Part shown: in pieces, positions 1 to 8,927 of the stretch
How the letters are laid out: every line of letters starts with the position of its first letter
Numbering within the stretch: position 1 is the first letter of the stretch
NCBI GenBank assembly: GCA_028822745.1
Contig: JAPKCZ010000013.1
Coordinates: 1 to 17,253 of the forward strand
DNA: 17,253 bases
Direction: 5' to 3'
DNA from: Kiritimatiellia bacterium
GTDB taxonomy: Bacteria > Verrucomicrobiota > Kiritimatiellia > UBA8416 > JAIOPI01
The notes under the pieces: generated by a model
Told to the model about the DNA's origin: nothing
Database searches by the model: none
The model's input: only the letters and a program-made list of their open reading frames with translations
Position numbers and translations under genes: made by a program

Positions 1-1
1 C

Positions 2-892
2 GAAAAGCCCTGCTATGATTATCAAGGGCTTTTCGACGCCAGCGATTTCATCACCGACCTGACATCGTGTGTCATTGAAAGTGGATTGGACGTCTATCAG
101 ATCGATCACGAAGATGCCAATGGTCAGTTTGAGATTAACTTCACGTACTCCGATGCGGTGACCAGCAGTGACCGCTACATCCTCTTCAAAATGGCCGCGA
201 GTTCCATTGCCAAGCACCATGGATTCCTGGCCAGCTTTATGCCAAAGCCATTCTCGAACAAGACAGGCAATGGCATGCACATGCATCTGTCCCTGGGTAA
301 CAGCAATGTCAGCAATGCCTTCGCGGACGACAAGGACAAGCGTCATCTTGGCCTCTCAAAACTGGCCTATCAATTTATGGCCGGCGTCCTCAAACATTCA
401 CGTGCGTTGTCCGCCATCGCCTGCCCAACCGTCAATTCGTATAAGCGCTTGGTCGTTGGTGGCGTCGACTCCGGATCCACATGGGCGCCAGCGTTTATCT
501 GCTATGGCGACAACAATCGAACTGCATCGGTCCGGGTTCCTTACGGGCATCTGGAAGTGCGCAACATCGACAGCGCGGCCAATCCGTATCTTGTCACAGC
601 GGCGATCATTGCGGCCGGCTTGGATGGCATTGAGAACGATTTAGATCCGGGAGAGCCAAACAATATCAATCTCTACGAGACCAGTCCGGCGCAGCGCAAG
701 AAGCTTGGCATAAAACTGCTTCCGCAAAGCCTAACCGAGGCGCTGGGCTGCTTGGAAAAAGATACTGTGATCAAGGCTGCATTGGGCGAGAATCTAGCCA
801 AGTGTTTTATCGAGATCAAGCGCGAAGAAGCCTTGAGCTATGCGCGGCATGTTTCCGACTGGGAAGTCAAAAGATATCTAACTTTCTATTAA
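2..892 (+). CDS. gmaS: Gamma-glutamylmethylamide synthetase, C-terminal ~296 residues (5' end outside window)
   Basis: Glutamine synthetase-fold enzyme that ligates methylamine to glutamate using ATP, the entry step of the NMG pathway. The reading frame is open from base 2, so the gene starts upstream of the window. Visible synthetase signatures are the glutamate-binding segment GNGMHMHLSLG and the active-site loop GDNNRTASVRVPYGHLEVRN, followed by the conserved NPYL helix. The stretch NLYETSPAQRKKL lies where bacterial GS-I carries its adenylylation tyrosine loop, but the surroundings differ, so adenylylation control is not indicated. Assignment as gmaS rather than ordinary glnA rests mainly on context: mgsABC and four sarcosine oxidase-like genes follow on the same strand, with mgsA starting 17 bases after this stop. 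A GlnT-type glutamine synthetase is the alternative. Confidence 0.9.
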   Translation, partial: EKPCYDYQGLFDASDFITDLTSCVIESGLDVYQIDHEDANGQFEINFTYSDAVTSSDRYILFKMAASSIAKHHGFLASFMPKPFSNKTGNGMHMHLSLGNSNVSNAFADDKDKRHLGLSKLAYQFMAGVLKHSRALSAIACPTVNSYKRLVVGGVDSGSTWAPAFICYGDNNRTASVRVPYGHLEVRNIDSAANPYLVTAAIIAAGLDGIENDLDPGEPNNINLYETSPAQRKKLGIKLLPQSLTEALGCLEKDTVIKAALGENLAKCFIEIKREEALSYARHVSDWEVKRYLTFY

Positions 893-909
893 TCACGAGG
901 ATCATATTT

Positions 910-1806
910 ATGTGTGGAATCGTCGGACTATATCTAAAGAATAAGGATTTGGAATCGCAACTGGGCGAACTGTTTGCACCCATGTTGATCGGTATGTCGG
1001 ATCGCGGCCCAGATAGCGCAGGCTTGGCTGTTTATCATGACACCGTAGACCAGGGCCAGACGAAGTTGACCCTGCAGTGCTTGGGCAAGGACTTCGACTG
1101 GGCTGAGATTGGCTCTGCTCTTGAGGCTCGTTTTCAAGCCAAGGTCAACTACCGGTCCAATTACATCAGCATCAGTATCGCCAAGGATCGAAATGGCATC
1201 AAAGCGTGGTTGCTGGAGAATTACCCCGCTGTAAACGTCATGAGCGAAGGGCAGAGTATCGAAATTGTCAAAGAAGTGGGCAGGCCTGAATCGGTTGTGG
1301 ACCGCTTTGACGTGCGCTCCATGGAAGGCACTCACATCATTGGTCATACGCGCATGGCAACCGAGTCCGCCGTCACAACCGCGGGGTCCCATCCATTCAC
1401 CACGGGCCAGGACTTTTGCCTAGTGCACAATGGCTCGCTGTCGAATCACAACCGACTGCGCAAGCATCTCTCGCAGCATTGCGGAATCACTTTCGAGACA
1501 GAGAATGATTCCGAAGTTGCCGCGGGATATCTGACCTATCAGCTACAACAAGGCAAGACCTTGCACGAAGCGCTGACGTCAGCGCTCGATGACCTCGATG
1601 GATTTTACACTTTCGCAATCGGTACTGAGAACGGTTTTGCAGTCCTGCGCGATCCTGTTGCCTGCAAGCCAGCGATACTCGCCGAGACCGGTGACTGGGT
1701 GGCGATGGCGTCGGAGTACACGTCCTTGGCCGATCTCCCCGGAATTAAAGATGCCAAGCTCTGGGAGCCTGAACCCGCCACGGTCTACACCTGGGGTGAT
1801 GTCTAA
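910..1806 (+). CDS. mgsA: N-methylglutamate synthase subunit A, class II glutamine amidotransferase domain
   Basis: Stand-alone class II (Ntn) amidotransferase domain of 298 residues, corresponding to the N-terminal domain of glutamate synthase; GlxB in rhizobia is equivalent. The start at 910 is chosen because it places Cys2 (MCGIVGLY) as N-terminal nucleophile after Met removal and has a CACGAGG ribosome site ending 9 bases upstream; the open frame extends back into gmaS, but a longer start would bury the catalytic cysteine. Other family signatures present are GHTRMAT, the oxyanion segment HNGSLSN and the NDSE motif. It should hydrolyse gamma-glutamylmethylamide to release methylamine for the synthase core formed with MgsB and MgsC. 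Its stop overlaps the mgsB start by one base, implying translational coupling. Confidence 0.93.
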   Translation: MCGIVGLYLKNKDLESQLGELFAPMLIGMSDRGPDSAGLAVYHDTVDQGQTKLTLQCLGKDFDWAEIGSALEARFQAKVNYRSNYISISIAKDRNGIKAWLLENYPAVNVMSEGQSIEIVKEVGRPESVVDRFDVRSMEGTHIIGHTRMATESAVTTAGSHPFTTGQDFCLVHNGSLSNHNRLRKHLSQHCGITFETENDSEVAAGYLTYQLQQGKTLHEALTSALDDLDGFYTFAIGTENGFAVLRDPVACKPAILAETGDWVAMASEYTSLADLPGIKDAKLWEPEPATVYTWGDV

Positions 1807-2498
1807 TGGGTACGGAAACAGTTAACCTCCTCGACACAGAACTGCGCGCGCTCAACGATCGTCTGCATCACCTAGATCTCTCAAAAGACCCCAGCCATTT
1901 CGTCGTTGAGGAACCCAGAGGAAAGCACAATATCGCCTGCGGATTGACCGATGAGATCGTCGTCGATATCAAGGGGCACGCAGGTTACTACTGTGCGGGA
2001 ATGAACCAACGAGCCACCTTGACCATTCACGGGAACTGCGGTATCGGTGTTGCCGAGAACATGATGTCTGGAACGGTACGTGTCGAGGGCAGTGCTAGCC
2101 AATCAGCTGGCGCGACGGGCAACGGTGGGCTGCTGATTGTCAATGGCAATGCGGCTGCACGCTGCGGCATTTCCATGAAGGGAATCGACATCGTCGTCCG
2201 CGGTTCAGTGGGGCATCTCAGCGCCTTCATGGCACAGGCGGGGAACCTCGTTGTCTGCGGCGATGCGGGCGATAGCCTTGGTGATTCGATCTACGAGGCA
2301 AAGCTTTTTGTCGCCGGATCAGTGAAGAGCCTCGGCGCTGATTGCATCGAAAAAGAGATGCGTCCAGAGCACCTCAAGACCGTGGGCGCACTATTAGAAA
2401 GAGCGGGTATCGATGATGTTGATCCTGCTTCATTCAAGCGTTATGGCTCGGCACGCAAACTCTACAACTTTGATATAGACAACGCAGATAAGTACTAG
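1806..2498 (+). CDS. mgsB: N-methylglutamate synthase subunit B, GXGXG beta-helix domain
   Basis: A 230-residue protein equivalent to the C-terminal GXGXG (alpha-subunit C) domain of glutamate synthase, here as a separate subunit. Repeated glycine-rich turns typical of the right-handed beta-helix are visible: GHAGYYCAGMNQRATL, HGNCGIGVAENMMSG, GATGNGGLLIVNGNA and GNLVVCGDAGDSLGDS. The domain is structural and organises the synthase core rather than carrying catalytic residues. The ATG shares a base with the mgsA stop (TAATG), and mgsC starts 11 bases after this stop, so the three subunits are likely made in matched amounts. FwdC-like proteins share the fold, but the neighbours exclude that reading. 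Confidence 0.92.
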   Translation: MGTETVNLLDTELRALNDRLHHLDLSKDPSHFVVEEPRGKHNIACGLTDEIVVDIKGHAGYYCAGMNQRATLTIHGNCGIGVAENMMSGTVRVEGSASQSAGATGNGGLLIVNGNAAARCGISMKGIDIVVRGSVGHLSAFMAQAGNLVVCGDAGDSLGDSIYEAKLFVAGSVKSLGADCIEKEMRPEHLKTVGALLERAGIDDVDPASFKRYGSARKLYNFDIDNADKY

Positions 2499-2509
2499 GG
2501 AAAAGCCTT

Positions 2510-3838
2510 ATGTCGACAAACGAAAATGGGATGCGAGAGTCGGACCTTTTCGACCGCGCGACGATCCACGAGATTCAACGTGCGGCGCGCGAAGGGATGT
2601 ACTCGATACGCGGCTTCGGCGCCAAGCGGAAGTTGCCGCATTTCGACGACCTCTTATTCTTGGGGGCCAGCATGTCACGATACCCGCTGGAAGGGTATCG
2701 TGAGAAATGCGATACAGATGTCATCCTAGGCAGCCGCTTTGCCAAGAAACCCATTCACCTGAAGATACCGATCACCATTGCGGGCATGAGCTTCGGAGCG
2801 CTTTCGGCGAATGCTAAAGAAGCATTGGGCCGTGGCGCCACGGCGGTTGGCACCAGCACCACGACAGGAGATGGCGGCATGACACCGGAAGAACGGCTGT
2901 CGTCAAAACACCTGGTTTATCAGATTCTCCCCTCCCGCTACGGCATGAACCCCGATGATTTACGCAAGGCTGATGCGCTTGAAATTGTTGTCGGCCAGGG
3001 CGCCAAACCGGGCGGCGGCGGCATGTTGCTCGGGCAGAAAATCAGTGACCGTGTTGCCGAAATGCGCACCTTGCCAGCGGGGATAGATCAGCGCAGTGCC
3101 TGCCGGCATCCGGACTGGACAGGACCCGATGACCTTACCATCAAGATCAACGAGCTGCGCGAGATCACAGATTGGGAGAAGCCCATCTATGTAAAGGTCG
3201 GTGCAACACGAACTTACTACGACACCATGCTGGCGGTTAAATCCGGTGCCGATGTAATCGTTGTGGATGGCATGCAAGGCGGTACGGGGGCGACACAGGA
3301 TATTTTCATCGAACATGTCGGCATCCCGACGCTTCCGGCAGTGCGATTGGCCGTGGAAGCTTTGCAGGAAATGGATATGCATCGCAAGGTTCAACTCATC
3401 ATTTCAGGCGGCATCCGCAATGGCGCTGATGTTGCCAAAGCAATGGCCATGGGTGCCGATGCTGTCGCCATTGGCACCGGAGCATTGATTGCGCTGGGCT
3501 GCAACAGTCCGGAGCATGAAGAGGAATACCAGAAGATGGGGACATCCGCAGGGTTCTATGATCAGTATCAAGCAGGTCAGGACCCGGCCGGCATCACCAC
3601 TCAGGATGAGAAACTGGGTGCACGACTTGATCCGGAACTGGGTGGCCGGCGGTTGGCCAACTATCTAAGGACCATGACCCTCGAAGCTCAGACACTGGCC
3701 CGAGCATGCGGCAAGTCGCATATCCGGAATCTGGAGCCCGAAGACCTCGTCGCCACGACACTGGAATCTGCGGCCATGGCAAAGATCCCATTGTGTGGCA
3801 CCAGTTGGTATCCTGGCTGTGATCAGGGAACGTTTTAA
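2510..3838 (+). CDS. mgsC: N-methylglutamate synthase subunit C, FMN-binding glutamate synthase-like barrel
   Basis: A 442-residue TIM-barrel subunit homologous to the FMN domain of glutamate synthase (GltB; GlxD in rhizobia) and expected to be the catalytic core that forms N-methylglutamate. Flavin-barrel signatures include PITIAGMSFGALS, TTTGDGGMTPEER, the glycine loop GAKPGGGGMLLG and the phosphate-binding ISGGIRNGADVAKAMAMGAD. Where GltB has the cysteine cluster binding [3Fe-4S] just before an xxTTQ segment, this protein reads GFYDQYQAGQDPAGITTQ with no cysteine, so that cluster is probably absent. This fits an exchange reaction that needs no external reductant, although scattered cysteines occur elsewhere. 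A weak AGGGAAAAG ribosome site precedes the ATG. mgdB begins 28 bases downstream. Confidence 0.93.
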   Translation: MSTNENGMRESDLFDRATIHEIQRAAREGMYSIRGFGAKRKLPHFDDLLFLGASMSRYPLEGYREKCDTDVILGSRFAKKPIHLKIPITIAGMSFGALSANAKEALGRGATAVGTSTTTGDGGMTPEERLSSKHLVYQILPSRYGMNPDDLRKADALEIVVGQGAKPGGGGMLLGQKISDRVAEMRTLPAGIDQRSACRHPDWTGPDDLTIKINELREITDWEKPIYVKVGATRTYYDTMLAVKSGADVIVVDGMQGGTGATQDIFIEHVGIPTLPAVRLAVEALQEMDMHRKVQLIISGGIRNGADVAKAMAMGADAVAIGTGALIALGCNSPEHEEEYQKMGTSAGFYDQYQAGQDPAGITTQDEKLGARLDPELGGRRLANYLRTMTLEAQTLARACGKSHIRNLEPEDLVATTLESAAMAKIPLCGTSWYPGCDQGTF

Positions 3839-3866
3839 CCGCGTTAATTCTCCAAAGGACTGAACG

Positions 3867-4160
3867 ATGAGTTTCATGCTCAGGTGCCCAAATTGCGGTG
3901 ACCGCCATGTCGCGGAGTTCAGCTTTCGCGGCGAGTACTTACAGCGCCCACAGCAAGAGGATGAATTCGCGTCCTGGGCTGACTACGTCTACATGAAAGA
4001 GAATGTCCAGGGAAAGCACTTCGAGTGGTGGTACCACGGCTCTGGCTGCCAGCGCTGGTTCCTTGCCGAACGCGATACCACAGACAATACCACGCAGACG
4101 ACATTTTGGTTTGATGATCGTCCGCGATTAATCAACAGAGAAAGTGAACCCGATGCCTGA
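3867..4160 (+). CDS. mgdB: N-methylglutamate dehydrogenase subunit B, sarcosine oxidase delta-like
   Basis: Small 97-residue subunit of the SoxD family. A zinc site is visible as Cys7-Pro-Asn-Cys10 near the N-terminus together with His57 and Cys61 in WWYHGSGCQRWF, the same arrangement as the structural zinc of sarcosine oxidase delta subunits. The family supports assembly of the heterotetramer and has no catalytic centre. A clear AAAGGA ribosome site lies 7 bases before the ATG. The 3' end overlaps the start of mgdC by 8 bases. In the usual NMG nomenclature this gene lies between mgdA and mgdC; here mgdA has been displaced to the operon end. Confidence 0.92.
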   Translation: MSFMLRCPNCGDRHVAEFSFRGEYLQRPQQEDEFASWADYVYMKENVQGKHFEWWYHGSGCQRWFLAERDTTDNTTQTTFWFDDRPRLINRESEPDA

Positions 4161-7038
4161 CAAGCGACTAAGCTCTCATGCTTATATTTCACTTTCGGAA
4201 TGCGATCAGGCGATTGCATTTACGTTCAATTCGAAGGTCATCAAAGCACGCAGCGACGACACCATTGCCAGTGCATTGCATGCAGCTGGCATCGGCATTC
4301 TGTCCCGCAGCTTTAAGTACCATCGTCCCCGCGGCCTCTACGATGGCTACGGTTTGGGCGCGGACCTCTTGCTCGCCGTTGACGGTACGCCCAATGTCCG
4401 CGGCGACAAGACACGCGTCGAAGACGGCATGGATGTACGATCGCAGAATGCGTGGCCATCGCCGGACTTCGATGCCATGGCGGTCAACAACACGCTTGTC
4501 CCTCTGCTACCAAATGGTTTCTACTACAAGATGTTTCACCGGCCCAAATGGCTGTGGCCCATTGCCGAGAAGTTCATTCGCAAGGCTGCAGGTATTGGGG
4601 CCATTGACACGACTGGCGAGACCGTCGACACCCGCTACGAGAAGCGCTACCGCTTTCCGGACATCTGCGTCATCGGCGGCGGCCCAGCGGGACTCGCATC
4701 CTGCCTTGCTGCATGCCAAGAAGGCAAGCATGTATTGCTGGTGGAAGAAGACCCCCAGCTTGGCGGACACTCAGTGCATACGGCAACGAAAGTAGCGAAC
4801 TGCCAAGACGACCGGCTCAACGGACTATCCGAACAGGATGCGGCCGGGGCAATCTGGGACGAGCTCAAGACATATAAGAACCTTGAAATATTGACATCAA
4901 CGGTGGTCTTCGCACTCTATGAGGACAATCTGATTGCGGCCCAAAGTAAGCATGACCTCTACAAGATCCGCGCTGGGGCGGTAATCCTGGCCCCTGGCGC
5001 AACGGATCGACATCTTGTTTTTGAAAACAACGACATACCCGGAATTATGACCGGTCGTGGCGTTGAACGTCTGATCACCATGCACGGGGTAAAGCCGGGC
5101 ACGCGGGCTGTGGTCATCGGCAATCACGATGGTGTCTACCATACCGCAATGCTACTGCAAGGTGCGGGTGTCGAGGTTCTCGTTGTGGCGGACTCACGGA
5201 GTGACGCGGCAACAACGGAGGCAGCAAGAATTGTCAACGAGAACGGCACGCCCATCCAGCCGCTGTCGACCATCCATGCAGCCAAGGGCCGCAAGAGCGT
5301 CAATGGCGCCGTTATTGGCGACATCGCGGGCAAGGTCGAGCATGCATCCTACCGCTGCGATCTCATTGTCATCGCGGCAGGATTCAAGCCGCAACTCAGT
5401 CTGCTGTCAATGGGCCGTGTGCAACCTGGCTGGGATGAGGAGCGACAGGTATTCAGAGTTGAGAAATTGCCGGACGGACTGTATTCAACAGGCGATGTGC
5501 ACGGCACCGCGTCGTTTGCACAGCTGTACAAAGAAGGCAAGGCAGTCGGTCTCGCCGCAGCACAGGGTGCTGAGCAACCGCAATCCGTGCGGAGCAAAGA
5601 GGATATCATCGTCGCCTTGCCAGCCGATATCCCCGCCAAAGGCAAGCACCATTTCATCTGCAAATGCATGGACGTAACCCGCGCCGAAGCCTGCGCCTCG
5701 ATCGCCGAAGGCTTTGACCGGGTTGAGACGCTGAAGCGCTACACCAGCATGGGCATGGGCCCCTGCCAGGGAAAGATGTGCTACGAAGCCGTCGCCCGTC
5801 TGGCCGCAGAAGACACTGGCCTCAGCACGTCAGTGGCTGTCCCGACAACTGTGCGCCCCCCTTATATCCCTGTCTCCTTTGGTGTCTTAGCGGGACGGTC
5901 CCAGCACCTTATTCCCATTCGCCGCACCGCCATGCACGACATGCATCAGCAAGCAGGGGCAACGTTCCTGAATGCCGGCCAGTGGAAACGCCCGCATTCC
6001 TATGGCGATGTTCAACGAGAAGCAAGGTCGATGCGCGAAGGATTGGGCATCATCGATGTCAGCACGCTGGGAAAACTGGGGATTTCAGGGCCCGATGCGA
6101 TCGACTTCCTACAGTTCATGCTACCCGGAAAATTCCGCAAACTAGCAACCGGAAAGATTCGTTATTCGGCGATGATCGGTGAAGACGGCATTCTCTTCGA
6201 AGACGGCACCCTCGCCCACGTCAAGGAAGGCTATTACTACATGAGCACCACCACGGGTAATCAGGATGCTATACGCTCACTGTTTTGGTGGTGGATTGTG
6301 ACGACAGACTTCGATGTGAAGATTGATAATCTCGGACCGATATTTGCGGCCGTTAACATCTCAGGAAAGAACTCCAGGAAGCTACTAGAAAAACTTGTCG
6401 ACATCGATATGAGCACAGAAGGATTTCCATATATGTCAACGCGGAATGCAACCATCAATGGCGTCCCGGTGATGCTCTTTCGTATTGGCTTCACGGGTGA
6501 ACTGAGCTATGAAATCCATTTTCCATCTGAGTACGGGGAAGCCATGTGGACCCACATTATGGCCGAAGGCGCAGAGTACTCAATCAAGCCATTCGGAATC
6601 GAAACACAACGTATCTTGCGACTGGAAAAAGGACATCTTCTACCGGGCATCGATACCGACGCTTTAACCAATCCATATGAAGCCGGTGTTGGGTTTACTA
6701 TCAAGGATAACAAGGACGATTTTATCGGCAAAGCATTTCTCAAGAACTTCAAAGATCGCGGCATTGAGAACAAGCTCATTCCCTACAAGCTCTCTGCTGG
6801 AGATGCGATCCCAAGCGATGGCGTCGCCATCTTGAAAGCGGGAAAGATTACCGGTCGGGTCACCAGTTCGCGAATGAGCCCAATACTGGGTTACGGCATT
6901 GGCCTCGCTTGGGTAAATGTCGATCAGTCAACGCCTGGAACAAAGATCGCGATTAGACTCGCAGGTGGCGGCGATGTTATCGGCGAAGTATTGGACCATG
7001 CAGCCTATGACCCAGAAGGCGTGTTGCTAAAATCATGA
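4153..7038 (+). CDS. mgdC: N-methylglutamate dehydrogenase large subunit, sarcosine oxidase alpha-like
   Basis: About 961 residues with SoxA-like architecture. Residues ~1-110 form a Fer2-like N-terminal domain lacking an obvious cysteine cluster. A pyridine-nucleotide/disulfide oxidoreductase fold follows, with dinucleotide motif GGGPAG at 175-180. A BFD-like insert carries Cys503-X-Cys505 and Cys538-X4-Cys543 (ending GMGPCQGKMC), and residues ~590-960 are a GcvT-type folate-binding domain. The GcvT part is expected to transfer the released C1 unit to tetrahydrofolate. The four cysteines suggest a [2Fe-2S] cluster that could serve electron exit to a membrane or cytochrome acceptor, in line with dehydrogenase rather than oxidase activity; this is inference. 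ATG 4153 is preferred over GTG 4144. The mgdD start overlaps the stop as ATGA. Confidence 0.93.
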   Translation: MPDKRLSSHAYISLSECDQAIAFTFNSKVIKARSDDTIASALHAAGIGILSRSFKYHRPRGLYDGYGLGADLLLAVDGTPNVRGDKTRVEDGMDVRSQNAWPSPDFDAMAVNNTLVPLLPNGFYYKMFHRPKWLWPIAEKFIRKAAGIGAIDTTGETVDTRYEKRYRFPDICVIGGGPAGLASCLAACQEGKHVLLVEEDPQLGGHSVHTATKVANCQDDRLNGLSEQDAAGAIWDELKTYKNLEILTSTVVFALYEDNLIAAQSKHDLYKIRAGAVILAPGATDRHLVFENNDIPGIMTGRGVERLITMHGVKPGTRAVVIGNHDGVYHTAMLLQGAGVEVLVVADSRSDAATTEAARIVNENGTPIQPLSTIHAAKGRKSVNGAVIGDIAGKVEHASYRCDLIVIAAGFKPQLSLLSMGRVQPGWDEERQVFRVEKLPDGLYSTGDVHGTASFAQLYKEGKAVGLAAAQGAEQPQSVRSKEDIIVALPADIPAKGKHHFICKCMDVTRAEACASIAEGFDRVETLKRYTSMGMGPCQGKMCYEAVARLAAEDTGLSTSVAVPTTVRPPYIPVSFGVLAGRSQHLIPIRRTAMHDMHQQAGATFLNAGQWKRPHSYGDVQREARSMREGLGIIDVSTLGKLGISGPDAIDFLQFMLPGKFRKLATGKIRYSAMIGEDGILFEDGTLAHVKEGYYYMSTTTGNQDAIRSLFWWWIVTTDFDVKIDNLGPIFAAVNISGKNSRKLLEKLVDIDMSTEGFPYMSTRNATINGVPVMLFRIGFTGELSYEIHFPSEYGEAMWTHIMAEGAEYSIKPFGIETQRILRLEKGHLLPGIDTDALTNPYEAGVGFTIKDNKDDFIGKAFLKNFKDRGIENKLIPYKLSAGDAIPSDGVAILKAGKITGRVTSSRMSPILGYGIGLAWVNVDQSTPGTKIAIRLAGGGDVIGEVLDHAAYDPEGVLLKS

Positions 7039-7727
7039 TTCTCCAGAACTACATAAGCGACGATCAGGCGACCTTTGTCAAAGCCTCACCACTGGCGCAA
7101 GTTTACCGTGATCACTCAGCATCCTGCACAACGATTGCGGGATGGAATATGGCCTCCCACTACAATGACCCGAAGAAAGAGCTGAGTCATCTAAAAGAAG
7201 GCTCGCTGATTGTTGACTGGTCGCATATCGGCAAGATCTCTCTACGTGGAGAAACGGCTACAGTCGATATCGCCAAGATCGCCCCCGACGCTGCGGAACT
7301 GGCTATACTGCAATCATGCAGCACTGAGACACAGGCAATTCTTCGCCTGACCACGGACGAGTTTCTTATTCTGTGTATGCCGGGGGAAGAGGCCGAATTA
7401 ATGGCAAAACTGTCCGACACCGGCGCCATCTGCCATGGCGGCGGCATGGCTTGCTTGGTGCTCGCCGGCAAGAACCGCGATGCGGTTCTTGAGCGGTCGA
7501 CCGCGATGAACATTCGGCGTGACCTTGTTCCACCGGGGGCAGTGCTCCAGACAACGGTCCACACGATTCGGTGCACCTTATATCGCACCCCGGACTGTGA
7601 TATCCTGCTGCATTCCAGAGAGTACAGCGTGTCCCTATTTGAGGCATTCATGGATGTTGGCATAGGGGTTGGGCTGCTGCCATCCGGACTCGATGTCGTG
7701 CCGGTCAAACTAGCAGGAGGTCGTTGA
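7035..7727 (+). CDS. mgdD: N-methylglutamate dehydrogenase subunit D, sarcosine oxidase gamma-like
   Basis: A 230-residue subunit of the SoxG family, whose fold resembles part of GcvT and which completes the alpha-beta-gamma-delta complex. Family-like stretches are IVDWSHIGKISLRGE near residue 60 and SREYSVSLFEAFMDVGIGVG near the C-terminus. No catalytic residue can be assigned by eye. The ATG overlaps the mgdC stop by four bases (ATGA), indicating coupling, and mgdA begins three bases after this stop. SoxG proteins diverge quickly, so the call relies partly on position between the SoxA-like and SoxB-like genes. Confidence 0.87.
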   Translation: MILQNYISDDQATFVKASPLAQVYRDHSASCTTIAGWNMASHYNDPKKELSHLKEGSLIVDWSHIGKISLRGETATVDIAKIAPDAAELAILQSCSTETQAILRLTTDEFLILCMPGEEAELMAKLSDTGAICHGGGMACLVLAGKNRDAVLERSTAMNIRRDLVPPGAVLQTTVHTIRCTLYRTPDCDILLHSREYSVSLFEAFMDVGIGVGLLPSGLDVVPVKLAGGR

Positions 7728-7730
7728 GCG

Positions 7731-8927
7731 ATGGCTAAGCAGATGTGGCGCACCTATGACCTGAAGAAAACATACGACATCGTCATCATTGGTGGCGGTG
7801 CGCATGGGCTGGCAACGGCGTATTATTTGGCCAAGATGGGCGTCAAGAACGTTGCGGTGCTCGAGGCTCGCTATCCTGGCTATGGCGGATCGGGGCGGAA
7901 TACCGCCATCCTGCGCTCCAACTATCGCACAGAAGAAGGGATCAAGTTCTACGATCAGAGCCTCGGACTTTACGAGAACCTATCGACTGAGCTCAATTAC
8001 AATCTGATGTTCAGCCAGCAGGGACATTTCACGCTCGGACACACCGAAAGCAGCACCTCAGGACTGGTTACCCGAGCCGAGAACAACAAGGCCCTGGGTG
8101 TGAATAGCTTCATGCTGACGCCGCAGGAGATAAAGAAGAAGCTGCCGGAGATCAACATTTCCAGCCATGCGCGCTACCCGATACTGGGTGCGCTATACCA
8201 TCCGCCAGGTGGAATCATTCGGCATGACGCAGTTGTCTGGGCCTATGGCAGGGGCGCCGATAAAGGCGGCGTGGAAATCCATAACCTAACGGAAGTACAG
8301 GACATCCTGGTGAAGAACGGAAAGGTCGAAGGCGTCAAGACCAACCGTGGAACCATCTATGCAAAGAAAGTGATCTCTGTTGTCGCGGGCTGGAGTTCTG
8401 AAGTCTGCAGGTTAGCAGGCGTAAAACTACCTTTCGTCACGCATCCGCTGCAAGCGCTGGTAACGGAGTCGTACAAGCCATGGCTCCATCATGTAGTCGT
8501 CAGTAGCACATTGCATATTTATCTAAGTCAAACCGATCGAGGCGAGCTGGTTTGCGGCGATGGCATTGATGGTTATCCGCATTATGGCATGCGCTCGACT
8601 CTCGGCTTCATGGAAGCTTTTTCGGCTCATGTACTAGAGCTCTTCCCCATCTTGCACAACGTCAAAGTCCAGCGCCAATGGGCGGGGCTCTGTGACATGA
8701 CGCCGGACTATAGCCCGATCATTTCGCCCATTGATGAAATCGAAGGGTTCTACGTCAACGGCGGCTGGGGAACCTACGGGTTCAAGGCCAGTCCTGCCAG
8801 CGGCTTCAACACCGCAAAAATGCTAGCAGAAGGCAAAGTTCCGGACATGATCAAGCCATTCTCATACAACCGCTTCGGCGAGAATCGACTGGTCGGCGAG
8901 AAAGCGGCAGCCTCTGTTTCCTCATAG
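7731..8927 (+). CDS. mgdA: N-methylglutamate dehydrogenase subunit A, sarcosine oxidase beta-like flavoprotein
   Basis: A 398-residue DAO-type flavoprotein of the SoxB family that should oxidise the N-methyl group of N-methylglutamate. The FAD-binding Rossmann motif is at residues 16-45 (IVIIGGGAHGLATAYYL, ending at an acidic VLEAR). The family segment GSGRNTAILRSNY follows. His165 in GGIIRHDAVVW aligns with the histidine that carries covalent FMN in sarcosine oxidase beta subunits, so an FAD plus covalent FMN pair is likely. A strong GCAGGAGG ribosome site ends 10 bases before the ATG. In described NMG operons this gene normally heads the mgd group; here it is last and ends the operon. An ordinary sarcosine oxidase beta subunit is the alternative; the mgs genes argue against it. 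Confidence 0.92.
   Translation: MAKQMWRTYDLKKTYDIVIIGGGAHGLATAYYLAKMGVKNVAVLEARYPGYGGSGRNTAILRSNYRTEEGIKFYDQSLGLYENLSTELNYNLMFSQQGHFTLGHTESSTSGLVTRAENNKALGVNSFMLTPQEIKKKLPEINISSHARYPILGALYHPPGGIIRHDAVVWAYGRGADKGGVEIHNLTEVQDILVKNGKVEGVKTNRGTIYAKKVISVVAGWSSEVCRLAGVKLPFVTHPLQALVTESYKPWLHHVVVSSTLHIYLSQTDRGELVCGDGIDGYPHYGMRSTLGFMEAFSAHVLELFPILHNVKVQRQWAGLCDMTPDYSPIISPIDEIEGFYVNGGWGTYGFKASPASGFNTAKMLAEGKVPDMIKPFSYNRFGENRLVGEKAAASVSS

Noticed and set aside
802..909. Upstream extension of the mgsA frame into gmaS
   Set aside because: It would put the catalytic cysteine in the interior; ATG 910 gives MCGIVG and has a ribosome site.
3835..3847. TTAAC-CGC-GTTAA inverted repeat between mgsC and mgdB
   Set aside because: Five-base arms are expected by chance and it lies inside a tightly spaced operon.
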